Positions 24,141-32,879 of a stretch of DNA of 64,000 nt are shown here, piece after piece. Source of the DNA: Paenibacillus_D sp047238105 (GTDB lineage: Bacteria; Bacillota; Bacilli; Paenibacillales; Paenibacillaceae). The stretch spans positions 6,572,001-6,636,000 of the forward strand of contig NZ_JBDFMD010000001.1 in assembly GCF_047238105.1 (NCBI RefSeq), given 5' to 3'. The notes beneath the pieces were generated by a model. It was not told where the DNA came from. It saw nothing but the letters and a program-made list of their open reading frames with translations, and searched no databases. Position 1 is the stretch's first letter; each line of letters opens with the position of its first letter. The translations under genes were made by a program, and so were the position numbers.

Positions 24141-24752
24141 TTGGATTTTCATTTCATTTGGAAAGCGGTTGTGATTGTCGTGGGTGGTGTACTGATCTTG
24201 CGATTTGCCGGAAGAAAGTCAATATCACAGCTCACGGTTGCCCAGACGATCATGATGGTTGCGGTAGGTTCATTAATTATTCAACCCGTCGGTGACCGTA
24301 ACATTTGGATTACGATGTTAATCACGTTATTAATGGTCATCACACTTATAGGGATTGAGTATAGTGTTTTGAAATCCGATGCCCTCGAGACGTTTCTGTA
24401 CGGAAAGTCAATAATGGTGATCGAAAATGGAACAATCAACGAGAAAAATTTAAGAAACTTACGGTTATCTGTGGATATGCTTGAAGTGCGTCTCCGACAA
24501 CAAGGCATTCAAAAGATAAGTGATCTGCAATGGGCTACCATAGAAACAAATGGACAATTGGGGTACTTGTTAAAGCCGGAAAAACAGTATGCGACCAAAG
24601 AGGACATTGACAGACTGAGTGCGATCTTGCAAGCGAGTATTCCCCATCTGTCCATTCCCATATCCGAAACCCAATCTGCAGGGTCTGGTCAGCTTTTTAC
24701 GGAAGTCCAAAATAACCAACATATCGCAGAACCCCCGAATCGACTGAAATGA
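24141..24752 (+). CDS. DUF421 membrane protein (YetF/YdfS-like)
   Basis: 203 residues from the TTG at 24141, preceded by a G-rich ribosome site; an ATG 30 bases upstream is in frame but would add residues not seen in the family. Three N-terminal membrane segments, with FAGRKSISQLTVAQTIMM in between, are followed by a cytoplasmic domain (LRNLRLSVDMLEVRLRQQGI, LGYLLKPEKQYATKED). Family role unclear; some members matter in spores. Overlaps the CLC gene by four bases (ATGA). Confidence 0.85.
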   Translation: MDFHFIWKAVVIVVGGVLILRFAGRKSISQLTVAQTIMMVAVGSLIIQPVGDRNIWITMLITLLMVITLIGIEYSVLKSDALETFLYGKSIMVIENGTINEKNLRNLRLSVDMLEVRLRQQGIQKISDLQWATIETNGQLGYLLKPEKQYATKEDIDRLSAILQASIPHLSIPISETQSAGSGQLFTEVQNNQHIAEPPNRLK

Positions 24753-26065
24753 GGATCTGGCAGATGGAAAAGCTGAGGAAATACAAGCATGTGATTAAGG
24801 TTCTAATGCAATGGATACTCTTGGGGGGAATAATCGGGGCTGCCGTAGGTTCAGCGACTGCACTCCTGTTGGAAACAAATGATTATCTGGGGAAGATTAG
24901 AGAAGGTAATGGATGGTTGATCGGACTGCTTCCTCTGGGCGGTATTGCCCTGGGCTATATGTATATGAAATTTGGAACAAGCATGATAAACAACACTTTG
25001 CATGACGCTGCCGAGATGAATAATCTGGTAATCGAAGCCGTGCATGGCAAAAAGCAGGTTCTCCGAAGAATGGGGCCCATTGTATATTTGGGCACGTTCT
25101 TAACCGTTTTACTAGGCGGTTCAACTGGAAGAGAAGGCGCAGCGATTCAAATGGGAGGAAGTGTTGCGGAAACTGTAATTCAGTGGTTTAGGTTAAAAAA
25201 GGGTGATGCGAAAATTATAGTGATGAGCGGAATCAGCGCCGGATTTGGCGCAGCCTTTGGAACCCCTATAACAGGCGTTGTGTTTGGGATGGAGATGGCG
25301 GCCTTGGGGAAGTTGAAGTTTGAAGCGATCGTTCCGTGTCTTGTAGCCAGCTTCGTCGGTCATTATGTGACCGAAGGGGGGTGGGGTGTCAAGCATGAGC
25401 ACTTTATTATTCAAGCCTTACCTCCTCATTCGATGCTTACCTTCGTGAAAATAGCAGCCGTATCCGTTATTTTCGGATTATTAAGTGTTTCTTATTGTCA
25501 GTTGAGACACGGGATTCAAACGATCACAGAGAGGCTGTTCAAGAAAAACCATATGAAACGTGCTTTTGTCGGCGGGCTCATCATCATAGCATTGACCTTG
25601 TTAGCCGGCTCCCAGGATTATAATGGTCGAGGTTTATCTATGATTGAACAATCATTTAAAGAAGACGTACCTCCATTTGCTTTTGTTGCTAAGCTAATAT
25701 TCACTGCAGTCACGATTGGATCCGGTTTTGTAGGTGGCGAAGCCATCCCATTATTTTTTATGGGCGCAACATTGGGTAACGCCTTGCATACTATCATGGG
25801 TCTGCCGTTGGCGTTCCTCGCAGCTCTAGGTTTGATCGCTGTTTTTTGCGGCGGTGCCAATACTCCTGTAGCAGCCTTCCTGCTGTCGATGGAGCTATTC
25901 GATGGAAAAGGTGTGGAGTATTTTTTTATTGCATGCATTGTAAGTTACATCGTATCCGGACACCATGGATTGTGGACTGCTCAAATGGTGTATGAGCCGA
26001 AGAGCAAGCTATATAAAATCACGAATGGGGATACCATTGGCGAAATTGAAAAAAGAAAACAATAA
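24749..26065 (+). CDS. CLC antiporter, probably the fluoride-exporting CLC-F type
   Basis: Polytopic CLC protein, 438 residues, exchanging an anion for protons across the cell membrane. The helix-N-terminus motif GREGA is at 127-131 and the second conserved motif GGEAIPLFFMGATLGN is at about 330-345. In CLC-F fluoride/proton antiporters these positions read GREGT and GGEVTPLFF, which is closer than the GxFxP of chloride CLCs. The family assignment is firm, the fluoride specificity inferred. No fluoride riboswitch is visible upstream. Coupled to the DUF421 gene. Confidence 0.85.
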   Translation: MRIWQMEKLRKYKHVIKVLMQWILLGGIIGAAVGSATALLLETNDYLGKIREGNGWLIGLLPLGGIALGYMYMKFGTSMINNTLHDAAEMNNLVIEAVHGKKQVLRRMGPIVYLGTFLTVLLGGSTGREGAAIQMGGSVAETVIQWFRLKKGDAKIIVMSGISAGFGAAFGTPITGVVFGMEMAALGKLKFEAIVPCLVASFVGHYVTEGGWGVKHEHFIIQALPPHSMLTFVKIAAVSVIFGLLSVSYCQLRHGIQTITERLFKKNHMKRAFVGGLIIIALTLLAGSQDYNGRGLSMIEQSFKEDVPPFAFVAKLIFTAVTIGSGFVGGEAIPLFFMGATLGNALHTIMGLPLAFLAALGLIAVFCGGANTPVAAFLLSMELFDGKGVEYFFIACIVSYIVSGHHGLWTAQMVYEPKSKLYKITNGDTIGEIEKRKQ

Positions 26066-26176
26066 TGCGAATGCGGCTTTCCCAGTGTTTGTGAAAGTGA
26101 AAGCGATCTTCGAAGGAGAAATAGTGCAAAAGCAAAAACATGGTGTTGGAATCCGCAGTAAATCTTATTATCTGTT

Positions 26177-26199
26177 TTAGATAAATTTGGTATAATGGA
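26177..26199 (+). promoter_or_regulatory. Second copy of the recombinase promoter
   Basis: 23 bases identical to 11774-11796, including TATAAT at 26191-26196. No recombinase gene follows; the attI-like site comes only ~130 bases later. Confidence 0.7.
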
Positions 26200-26281
26200 T
26201 GAAGTTCTAGGTATGTGGTATCGGAGCTGGCATCGAAAGGGGAGTGGCTGTCTCTGAACATAGGTGTTCCCAAAACTACAT

Positions 26282-26339
26282 ACGCAAACATCACCACAGA
26301 TAAGAGATTCCCGACATTTGTAGATATATGAGTTAACTG
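26282..26339 (+). other. attI-like site of platform 2
   Basis: Aligns without gaps to 13017-13074 at about two thirds identity by hand count: ACGCAAA at the left edge, GAG|TT-A-CTG at the crossover, same spacing between them. Cassette B1 begins at T26333. Confidence 0.7.
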
Positions 26340-26424
26340 GAATCATTGCAACAAGGACTAATTAAAACAAGAAAAACAAAACACAATGGAGTGATCATCG
26401 TGGCGTTTGATGCTAGATTGAGAG

Positions 26425-26586
26425 TTGACCATTGCACAGTTTAGGTATGTAGAGAGTAAATGGGAAGTGTATTGGAAAGACAGTAAAGATAAATGGAATT
26501 TTGTGGAATATATAAAACCGATAGAAGACCTTGAAAAACAATTAAGAACTATTGATAAGAATGAATACGGATACATGTGGATGTAA
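26425..26586 (+). pseudogene. DUF3024 gene fragment, cassette B1
   Basis: The last ~50 codons match the C-terminal half of DUF3024 proteins (AQFRYVESKWEVYWKDSKDK, then EDLEKQLRTIDKNEYG). The N-terminal half is missing: upstream a GTG with GGAG at ~26400 opens a different frame that stops after 14 codons. So the cassette gene is truncated, unless a TTG at 26425 starts a short product. Function of DUF3024 is unknown. Confidence 0.7.
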
Positions 26587-26607
26587 CTCGAAGAGGGCAA
26601 TGACATC

Positions 26608-26774
26608 AGTTAACACCGCATTCACGCTGCGGGCCGCTGTCGCGTCCCTTGGTCCGCCCGAGGATGTTCGTGGAAGTGAATCAGGCGGACAACCCTGCAC
26701 CGACTAACCGCATCGCGGCCGGTCCCTTCGGTCACTTAAGTCGGTGAGGGTTCGTGAATGCCTGAACGTTATAA
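26608..26774 (+). repeat. attC-B1
   Basis: R'' AGTTAAC matches its cassette start GTTAACT; R' GTTATAA; 167 bp. Its centre is close to that of attC8 (CTAACCGCATCGCGGCC, TCACTTAAGTCGGTG). Cassette B1 = 26333-26768. Confidence 0.87.
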
Positions 26775-26812
26775 GAAATCAGCGCAAAAAACGAAAAATC
26801 AGGGGATGACTG

Positions 26813-27412
26813 ATGGACGTAAAACAAATTCAATTAATATTGCAAGAAATGTTGAAGGATGACTTTCAAAAAAGAGATGAATTAATAGAAAGAGGCTCTC
26901 TCTTTATCGGTTATCATCCTGAAATGGAGCAAATACATGTTATTAACTCAAAAAAACTTGAACAAATTATCAATGAATTTGGTTTTCCGACAAAAAGCAA
27001 AGTAGGTAAAGAGTCTGCCACAGCCGCATGGACTATTGTTATGCATTCTATCAGTAATCCACCTTTTATGAAAAAGATTTTAGCTCTACTGAAAAGTCCG
27101 CAATATAAAGATCAAGTTGACCTTAAGGAATTAGCATATTTTGAAGATAGGATACGTGTATTTGAAAGAAAGCCCCAAATATATGGAACACAATTCGATT
27201 GGGACGAGAATGATTTATTGTCCCCATACCCTATCGAAAACTTTAAAAGGGTAAATCAATTAAGAGAGAAGATTGGATTGCTTCCGATCGAAGAACAAAC
27301 TGAAATCATGCGTGAACGAGCTCGAATAGAAGGAAACCAACCTGCAAAGAATTATCTCGAAAGAGTAAAAGAGATTGAAGAATGGGCAAAAAAAGTAAGG
27401 TGGATTACCTAA
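26813..27412 (+). CDS. DUF6624-like protein, cassette B2
   Basis: 199 residues. The middle and C-terminal parts (SATAAWTIVMHSISNPPFMK, AYFEDRIRVFERKPQIYGTQ, PYPIENFKRVNQLREKIGL) follow the pattern of DUF6624 proteins. Function unknown. ATG with GGGGATG upstream. Sole gene of cassette B2 (26769-27690). Confidence 0.8.
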   Translation: MDVKQIQLILQEMLKDDFQKRDELIERGSLFIGYHPEMEQIHVINSKKLEQIINEFGFPTKSKVGKESATAAWTIVMHSISNPPFMKKILALLKSPQYKDQVDLKELAYFEDRIRVFERKPQIYGTQFDWDENDLLSPYPIENFKRVNQLREKIGLLPIEEQTEIMRERARIEGNQPAKNYLERVKEIEEWAKKVRWIT

Positions 27413-27521
27413 TGCGCAATGCGGAAAATTATCTGAATCCATTAAATGAGGTAAAGCATTGATAATCAAAAGGAGAACAATTGAATAAACATGCAAGTAT
27501 TTCGAAGATGGCGCTGACATC

Positions 27522-27696
27522 TTATATCACTGCATTCACTCTTCGGGGCTGACGTCCTTCGGTCCGCAAGTAGCAATTTCTAAAGTAGTTGATTCTGCGG
27601 ACAACCCAGCCCTGCCTAACCGTATCGCGGCCACTCCGGTTGGTCACTTAATCTTAAAGAGCGACTGAAATTCCGGAGAATGCAAGTTTGTTCGGA
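27522..27696 (+). repeat. attC-B2, decayed
   Basis: R'' reads TTATATC where TTATAAC is expected from the cassette start; the left arm (TGCATTCACTCTTCGGGGC) is normal; after GGTCACTTAA the right half is degenerate but ends GAATGCAAG...GTTCGGA, a plausible worn L'/R'. Marks the end of array 2; the next gene is rpiA. Confidence 0.65.
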
Positions 27697-27760
27697 AGCT
27701 TCACTCTGTTTCGGGATGATACGGGGCAATTGATTATACTAATATAGGCAGGTGGTCACA

Positions 27761-28438
27761 ATGGATGCAAAGCGAATAGCTGCCGAGCAGGCAGTTAATT
27801 ACATACATGATGGAATGATTGTAGGTTTGGGGACTGGCTCAACCGCTTATTGGGCCATTCAGAAACTAGGGTCTAGAGTTCAAGAAGGACTTCGCATCAA
27901 AGCAATTGCCACTTCCGTTCAATCCGAGGATCTTGCAAAGACACTAGGGATTCCATTCATTCCATTCTCAGAAATCAATGAAATCGATATCACGATCGAT
28001 GGTGCGGACGAGGTGGATCCCAACTTCAATTTGATTAAGGGTGGCGGGGGAGCATTATTACGAGAAAAGATCGTCGCCGCAGCCAGTAAACAACTCATCA
28101 TTGTAGTGGATAAGAGTAAGTTAGTAAACCGCTTAGGAGCATTTCCTTTACCCATTGAAATTGTTACATTCGGGTATGACCTAACCATAAGAAAGCTTCA
28201 ATTGTTAAAGTGTGAACCCAAGCTGAGAATGATTAAAAATAAGATATTCGTAACAGACAACGGTAACTACATTGTTGACTGCCTTTTTCATGAAATTGAA
28301 AATCCAGAAGAATTACATAACAAGCTTAATCTGATTCCAGGTGTCGTGGATAACGGGCTATTCGTGAATATGACGAGAAGAGTAATTGTTGGCTCTCTTA
28401 ATGGAGATATTCAAGAACATGAGAATAAGAACGGGTAG
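27761..28438 (+). CDS. rpiA: Ribose-5-phosphate isomerase A
   Basis: Interconverts ribose 5-phosphate and ribulose 5-phosphate in the pentose phosphate pathway. 225 residues from the ATG at 27761 (GGCAGGTGG upstream); a GTG three codons earlier is also in frame. Motifs: GLGTGSTAYWAI (phosphate binding), TIDGADEVDPNFNLIKGGGG with catalytic Asp and Glu, VDKSKLV. First gene after the cassette arrays and less AT-rich than them. Not followed by pentose-pathway genes, so possibly an extra, acquired copy. Confidence 0.94.
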   Translation: MDAKRIAAEQAVNYIHDGMIVGLGTGSTAYWAIQKLGSRVQEGLRIKAIATSVQSEDLAKTLGIPFIPFSEINEIDITIDGADEVDPNFNLIKGGGGALLREKIVAAASKQLIIVVDKSKLVNRLGAFPLPIEIVTFGYDLTIRKLQLLKCEPKLRMIKNKIFVTDNGNYIVDCLFHEIENPEELHNKLNLIPGVVDNGLFVNMTRRVIVGSLNGDIQEHENKNG

Positions 28439-28520
28439 TCACAAAAAGAAGCCGGCGCATGCTTTAATTACACTAGAATATAAGAATACAAAAAGCCAAA
28501 ACAATAGGAGAGTGATAATT

Positions 28521-28997
28521 ATGGAAGCCAAAGAAGTAAAATTACCAGAGTTTTCAGTTATAGGCATTCGGATTGAAGCAAACCTGGATGAATTAGATGC
28601 TGGGCTTGGGAAGCAGACATATGATTCATTCATATCAAGAAAAGACGAGATTCTCTTTAAAAAGAATGAGAATGTGATTCTGATCCAAATGTACCCCATG
28701 AGACCAGGGTTTAATCCAAGAATCGACCGCTTTACCCAGATATTCTGTTATGAGGTCAAAGGCGTTGATGTCGTTCCATCAGGAATGGTGAATCATCAAG
28801 TGCCAGAAAGTAAATACGTGACCTTTACACATAAAGGTCTCGAATCAGAGTTGGGACGTTCTTATGATTATCTATATGGTCAATGGATGAGCGAACATGG
28901 ACATGTCCCGAAAGGATATGATTTCGAAATCTGGGATGAGCGATACAAACCAGAGAGTTCAGATAATGAGATCGATATGTACGTAGCATTAAGATAA
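28521..28997 (+). CDS. GyrI-like small-molecule-binding protein
   Basis: 158 residues; a stand-alone effector-binding (GyrI/SOUL-like) domain: LPEFSVIGIRIEANL, YEVKGVDVVPSGMVNHQVPE, then YLYGQWMSEHG and FEIWDERY. AGGAGAG precedes the ATG. Related domains are fused to AraC regulators, as in cassette 10. Probably binds a small compound; no reaction known. Confidence 0.83.
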   Translation: MEAKEVKLPEFSVIGIRIEANLDELDAGLGKQTYDSFISRKDEILFKKNENVILIQMYPMRPGFNPRIDRFTQIFCYEVKGVDVVPSGMVNHQVPESKYVTFTHKGLESELGRSYDYLYGQWMSEHGHVPKGYDFEIWDERYKPESSDNEIDMYVALR

Positions 28998-29020
28998 GAC
29001 CTAAGAAGAGGAGACAACAA

Positions 29021-29542
29021 ATGAGCCGTATCCTTATTTTAGGTTCAGGTGGCTCTGGAAAATCTACTCTGGCTCAAAGGTTGAGTCGTATACTAGATTT
29101 ACCAGTCATTCATCTGGATCGGTATTATTGGAAAGCGGACTGGGTGCCAACGCCCAATGAAGAATGGGATCAAATGGTTGAGCATTTCACATTTGAACAA
29201 AGATGGATTATGGACGGAAATTATTCACGAACGATGGATCTTCGGATTAAGCATGCCGATGTGATCATTTATTTGGACCTGCCGACATGGCTTTGTCTAT
29301 ATCGCATACTCAAACGTAGGATCATGTACCATAAGAAAACCAGACCCGATATGAACGAGGCATGTCCTGAAAAAATAGATTGGCCTTTCTTGAAATGGGT
29401 TTGGAATTATAGAAAGCGAAGTAGAACAAATACGATAACAAAACTTGAACAAGTCAAAAATAAAAAACAAGTCATTCTTCTAAAGAGTAGAAATGAAGTT
29501 CAAGCACTCTTAAATCATATTGAGCGTACGAAGGGATTTTGA
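29021..29542 (+). CDS. P-loop kinase, FlaR / adenylate-kinase-like
   Basis: 173 residues. Walker A GSGGSGKSTLAQRL near the N-terminus, then LPVIHLDRYYWKADWV and RWIMDGNYSRTMDLR, the pattern of 'topology modulation' FlaR-like proteins. Probably a small-molecule or nucleotide kinase; the historic DNA-topology name is not supported by sequence. A related gene is at 34036-34560. Confidence 0.85.
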   Translation: MSRILILGSGGSGKSTLAQRLSRILDLPVIHLDRYYWKADWVPTPNEEWDQMVEHFTFEQRWIMDGNYSRTMDLRIKHADVIIYLDLPTWLCLYRILKRRIMYHKKTRPDMNEACPEKIDWPFLKWVWNYRKRSRTNTITKLEQVKNKKQVILLKSRNEVQALLNHIERTKGF

Positions 29543-29702
29543 TCGTACATCTCGAGAATGGAGAATGGTGGAGCCATAATTTCAATCAAATCTGTAAACG
29601 GTTAGAAGAACACTGGTTATGCCGCCATTCATCATTGAGACAGGAATGGAACTTTGAGCGTGAGTTAACTCAAAGCAATGCTGCACATTTGGAGGCCTAA
29701 CG

Positions 29703-30443
29703 ATGAAAAAAATCGCGTTGATCTCAGATATTCACGGGAATCTGCCAGCATTAGAGGCTGTTCTAGCTGACATAGCCGACAGACAAATTGAAAGTATATA
29801 TTGCTTGGGTGATCTCATTGGTAAAGGCCCAAGTGGGCATCTTGTAGTGGATCTCATTGCTGAATCCTGCGAGAAGGTGGTCAGAGGCAATTGGGATGAA
29901 TTCATCTCGAGCCCCACAGAGGATGAAGCCCTGCTATGGCATCAACAAAAATTGGGGCCTGAGCGGTTAGCCTACCTGGCTTCATTACCTTTCTCGATTG
30001 AGTTGGTCATGAGCGGCAGAAGGATCAGGCTGTTCCATGCTTCTCCAAGAAGTTTGTATGAGCGCATTCATCCTGGAGCTAACCGAGAGACGCTTTTGTC
30101 TTTGTTCCAAGGCTCAGATGAATGCGAAAGCGTTTTTATAGCCGATGTAGTCGGTTACGGGGATATTCATAATGCTTATATCCAACATTTTGAGGGGAAG
30201 ATCCTTTTCAATGTTGGAAGTGTCGGCAACCCGCTCGAAATAACCCAAGCCTCCTATGTGATCCTTGAGGGCAACTACGGTGATCTTAAACAATCGCCAT
30301 TAGGTATTCAATTTGTCAGAGTGCCTTACTCGATACAAAGCTCGATCGACCAAGCGGCAGAAGCAGGTATGCCATTACTTGATGAATATGCTCAAGAACT
30401 AAGAACGGGAGTATACCGGGGGATAAAGCTGAAAAAGGATTGA
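29703..30443 (+). CDS. Metallophosphoesterase (YfcE-like)
   Basis: Calcineurin-fold phosphoesterase of 246 residues. Metal ligands: SDIHGN (8-13), GDLIGKG, RGNWDEF; the late GHTH-type position reads GYGDIHNAYI, which is altered; NVGSVGNPLE is typical. Substrate unknown. GGAGGCC precedes the ATG. Confidence 0.86.
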   Translation: MKKIALISDIHGNLPALEAVLADIADRQIESIYCLGDLIGKGPSGHLVVDLIAESCEKVVRGNWDEFISSPTEDEALLWHQQKLGPERLAYLASLPFSIELVMSGRRIRLFHASPRSLYERIHPGANRETLLSLFQGSDECESVFIADVVGYGDIHNAYIQHFEGKILFNVGSVGNPLEITQASYVILEGNYGDLKQSPLGIQFVRVPYSIQSSIDQAAEAGMPLLDEYAQELRTGVYRGIKLKKD

Positions 30444-30493
30444 TCCGGGCAAACAACCTTTCAAAAAAATTAAAGTGGACTCTGGAGGACCCA

Positions 30494-31015
30494 ATGAAAG
30501 AGAATCGAATACGTGTTAATCTCTTGGAAGTGAAAGAAGAGCAAAAATCAATTCTAAGACAACTGCTAGAGTTGTATGAATATGATTTCAGTGAATACAA
30601 CGACGAAGATGTCAATGCGAACGGTTTTTTCGGTTATACCTACCTCGATCATTATTGGACCGATGAAGGCCGCTACCCCTTTTTCATCATGGTGGAGAAC
30701 AAGTATGCGGGTTTTGTGCTGGTCAATTCTCATAGCTACTTACTGGATGACAGAGAAGGTAAATCGATTGCGGAGTTCTTTATTATGCGGAAATACAGGA
30801 GTAAGGGAATCGGGCGTGAAGCAGCCACGCAAATCTTTGATAAGTTTAAAGGCTGGTGGGAGGTCAGGCAACACGGGGACAATGAACCTTCCAAACGCTT
30901 TTGGCAACGTGTGATTGATACGTATACTGCAGGACAATACAAGCTGATGGATGTCCGTACCGAGAAGTGGGTAGGGCAGGGTTATATATTTACTAATGGA
31001 GGCAGTCATGAATAA
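30494..31015 (+). CDS. GNAT acetyltransferase
   Basis: 173 residues from the ATG at 30494 (TGGAGGA upstream). Acetyl-CoA-binding region MRKYRSKGIGREAATQIFDK, then FWQRVIDTYT. The N-terminal part (RQLLELYEYDFSEYND) is typical of a common Bacillota GNAT branch. Substrate unknown. Confidence 0.85.
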   Translation: MKENRIRVNLLEVKEEQKSILRQLLELYEYDFSEYNDEDVNANGFFGYTYLDHYWTDEGRYPFFIMVENKYAGFVLVNSHSYLLDDREGKSIAEFFIMRKYRSKGIGREAATQIFDKFKGWWEVRQHGDNEPSKRFWQRVIDTYTAGQYKLMDVRTEKWVGQGYIFTNGGSHE

Positions 31016-31196
31016 GCCTGGTCGCGATGGCAGTCAAGTCATGAAACAGCGCATGTCGGAAGAACAATGGACATTTGTTGAGCAAATGGGATCAGGCTAT
31101 GTATTCATGCACAAGGAACATACTCAGAGAATCGTTACAAGCCAGATGTGGACAGGCAAATATGTATTGTATCAAATCCCTAAGTCAGGTGTGTAA
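31008..31196 (+). CDS. Small protein of unknown function
   Basis: 62 residues from ATG 31008, GGAGG six bases upstream, overlapping the end of the acetyltransferase gene by eight bases. Mixed composition (SEEQWTFVEQMGSGYVFMHK). Not recognised. Confidence 0.5.
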   Translation: MNKPGRDGSQVMKQRMSEEQWTFVEQMGSGYVFMHKEHTQRIVTSQMWTGKYVLYQIPKSGV

Positions 31197-31227
31197 ATGG
31201 GGATTAATTGCAAAGGAGTGCGTCGTG

Positions 31228-31641
31228 ATGTCAGAATCTCCATATCTCTCTACTCTTAAACATGGTCAGCCGTTGAGCCCCTTGAATTCCAATCTCATCA
31301 TTGCAGAATGGACAGCTCCAGGAACATCAGAAGGCGACTTCCCTGAACATATTGCACCCCTTCACAAACATCATCAGGATGACGAGGCCTGGTACGTATT
31401 GGAAGGTTCACTCGGATTCCAGATCGGAGATGAAGTAATAGAAGCCGGCGCGGGCCAGGCGGTAATCGTTCCGAGAGGCATGCCCCACACGTATTGGAAC
31501 CCAAAGCCAATCCAGGCGAGATATCTAATCATGATGACTGCAAGAATCCATTCATTAATCGAGGCCATCCACCGGGAGGAACGACGGGATCCAGAGACGA
31601 TGGTCAACCTATTTCAATCGTTTGATTCGGAACTGATCTAG
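31228..31641 (+). CDS. Cupin-domain protein
   Basis: 137 residues. Cupin motif 1 reads HKHHQDDEAWYVLEGSLGFQ and motif 2 VPRGMPHTYWN, so metal-binding His/Glu residues are kept. AAAGGAG upstream. Enzyme or storage role unknown. Confidence 0.85.
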   Translation: MSESPYLSTLKHGQPLSPLNSNLIIAEWTAPGTSEGDFPEHIAPLHKHHQDDEAWYVLEGSLGFQIGDEVIEAGAGQAVIVPRGMPHTYWNPKPIQARYLIMMTARIHSLIEAIHREERRDPETMVNLFQSFDSELI

Positions 31642-31676
31642 AGGAATTGAAGAAAAGACAGTATAGGAGGGATCGA

Positions 31677-32150
31677 TTGGTCGTTGTTCAAACAGAAATC
31701 CTCGTTGATGCACCAATTGAAGTATGTTTTGATCTTGCCCGTGATATTGGCGTACATACGAAAACGGTTTGGAAACACACCAATGAACAAGCAATCGAAG
31801 GTGTAACTTCAGGGAGAATCGGTCTGGGGGAATTCGTTACGTTCCAGGCGACACATTTTTGCATCAAGCAGAAACTAACTTCAAAAATAGTGGAATATGA
31901 AAGGCCTTATACATTTGTGGATCAAATGATTCGAGGCGCCTTCAAGAGTTTAAGGCACATCCATGAGTTCGAAGAGCGGGGAGCTCAAACGCTAATAAGG
32001 GATACGTTGACTTTTGAGGCGCCGCTTGGAGCGCTTGGATGGATCGTAGAGCGAGTGATGTTGAAGGAATATATGAGACGTTTCCTAGAGGACCGAAATC
32101 GGCAATTAAAGAAAATCGCTGAAGGATCACATCGGGGAGGATTAACATGA
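31677..32150 (+). CDS. SRPBCC-fold (START-like) protein
   Basis: 157 residues from the TTG at 31677, with TAGGAGG seven bases upstream. Polyketide-cyclase-like pattern: TEILVDAPIEVCFDLARDI, FVTFQATHFCIKQKLTSKI, ERPYTFVDQMIRGAFKSLRH. Hydrophobic ligand binding is expected; ligand unknown. Overlaps the following gene by four bases. Confidence 0.83.
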   Translation: MVVVQTEILVDAPIEVCFDLARDIGVHTKTVWKHTNEQAIEGVTSGRIGLGEFVTFQATHFCIKQKLTSKIVEYERPYTFVDQMIRGAFKSLRHIHEFEERGAQTLIRDTLTFEAPLGALGWIVERVMLKEYMRRFLEDRNRQLKKIAEGSHRGGLT

Positions 32151-32494
32151 TTGTAAAACGGATCGTGACTAACGTTCACACAAAAAACGTAGCTGCAGCG
32201 AAAACCTTTTACCAGGATGTATTAGGCCTTGATGTATTGATGGATCATGAGTGGATTGTGACTTATGGATCTGACCAAGACATGAACGTACAGATTAGTT
32301 TTGCCTCACAGGGAGGCTCGGATACGCCGACACCTGATCTGTCGATTGAAGTAGATGATGTGGATCTTGCGTATGAAAGAATGAAAGCCGCCGGTTTTCA
32401 AATCGAATATGGGATCGTGGATGAACCTTGGGGTGTTAGGCGATTTTACGTGCGGGATCCTTTCGGGAAATTAGTTAATATCCTCGCGCATTAG
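32147..32494 (+). CDS. Glyoxalase/bleomycin-resistance (VOC) protein
   Basis: 115 residues, one VOC module pair: NVHTKNVAAAKTFYQDVLGL, LSIEVDDVDLAYERMKAAG, FYVRDPFGKLVNILAH. Metal-dependent enzymes or resistance proteins of small molecules. Coupled to the SRPBCC gene. Confidence 0.87.
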   Translation: MIVKRIVTNVHTKNVAAAKTFYQDVLGLDVLMDHEWIVTYGSDQDMNVQISFASQGGSDTPTPDLSIEVDDVDLAYERMKAAGFQIEYGIVDEPWGVRRFYVRDPFGKLVNILAH

Positions 32495-32497
32495 GGA

Positions 32498-32822
32498 GCC
32501 ATTAATGGATTAGCTGCGAAACCGATTATTGATATCCAGCTATCTGTTATGGACTTGGATGATATGGATGCTATTGATTCCGGCCTTTCATCCATCGGTT
32601 ATCAATTCCGCAAAGACAATCCTGATTTATCCAAGCGATATTTTAGAGAAACAGCCGGGATGCGAAGAACCCATATTCATGTAAGACAATCTGGCAGAAC
32701 AATTCAGGGAACAACGAGAACATTATGTAGAAGGAAAAACTGAATTCATATGGAATATTATGAAAAAAGCAAATAGATGGAGTCAGGACATTGGGTGGAA
32801 ACCAAATGAACCTGAAGGATAA
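32498..32822 (+). pseudogene. GrpB/UPF0157 gene remnant
   Basis: Starts mid-family (GLAAKPIIDIQLSVMDLDDM), continues through KRYFRETAGMRRTHIHV, lacks an internal piece, and changes frame near 32705 to end as EHYVEGKTEFIWNIMKKAN to a TAA at 32822. The N-terminus is absent. An intact relative is cassette 8. Confidence 0.75.
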
Positions 32823-32879
32823 ATATGAAGTTTGATCTTACGGGGGGATGTCTTATTCTTAACCAAGGTGTGATAAAAA

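Larger units (their letters stand above)
26177..27696 (+). mobile_element. Integron-like platform 2, recombinase lost, two cassettes
   Basis: Promoter copy (26177-26199), ~80 bases of unclear origin, an attI-like site (G26332|T26333), cassette B1 with attC-B1, cassette B2 with a decayed attC. Compared with platform 1 about 1.1 kb, the recombinase gene, is missing between promoter and attI. Cassettes here could only be moved by the recombinase of platform 1 or another one. Confidence 0.78.

Noticed and set aside
24600..24760. Fluoride riboswitch ahead of the CLC gene
   Set aside because: The upstream sequence is coding (DUF421) and the crcB-motif pattern is not visible there or before 24141.
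13700..27696. Regular repeats could be a CRISPR array
   Set aside because: Units are 436-1271 bp with genes between; repeats are long, imperfect palindromes, not short identical direct repeats with spacers. No cas genes.
13068..27696. Toxin-antitoxin cassettes, common in large integrons
   Set aside because: No RelE/ParE/HigB-like or antitoxin-like pairs found; each cassette has one main gene of another family.
11300..28000. Insertion sequences or prophage genes explaining the AT-rich island
   Set aside because: No transposase, capsid, terminase or lysis genes are present; only the one recombinase.
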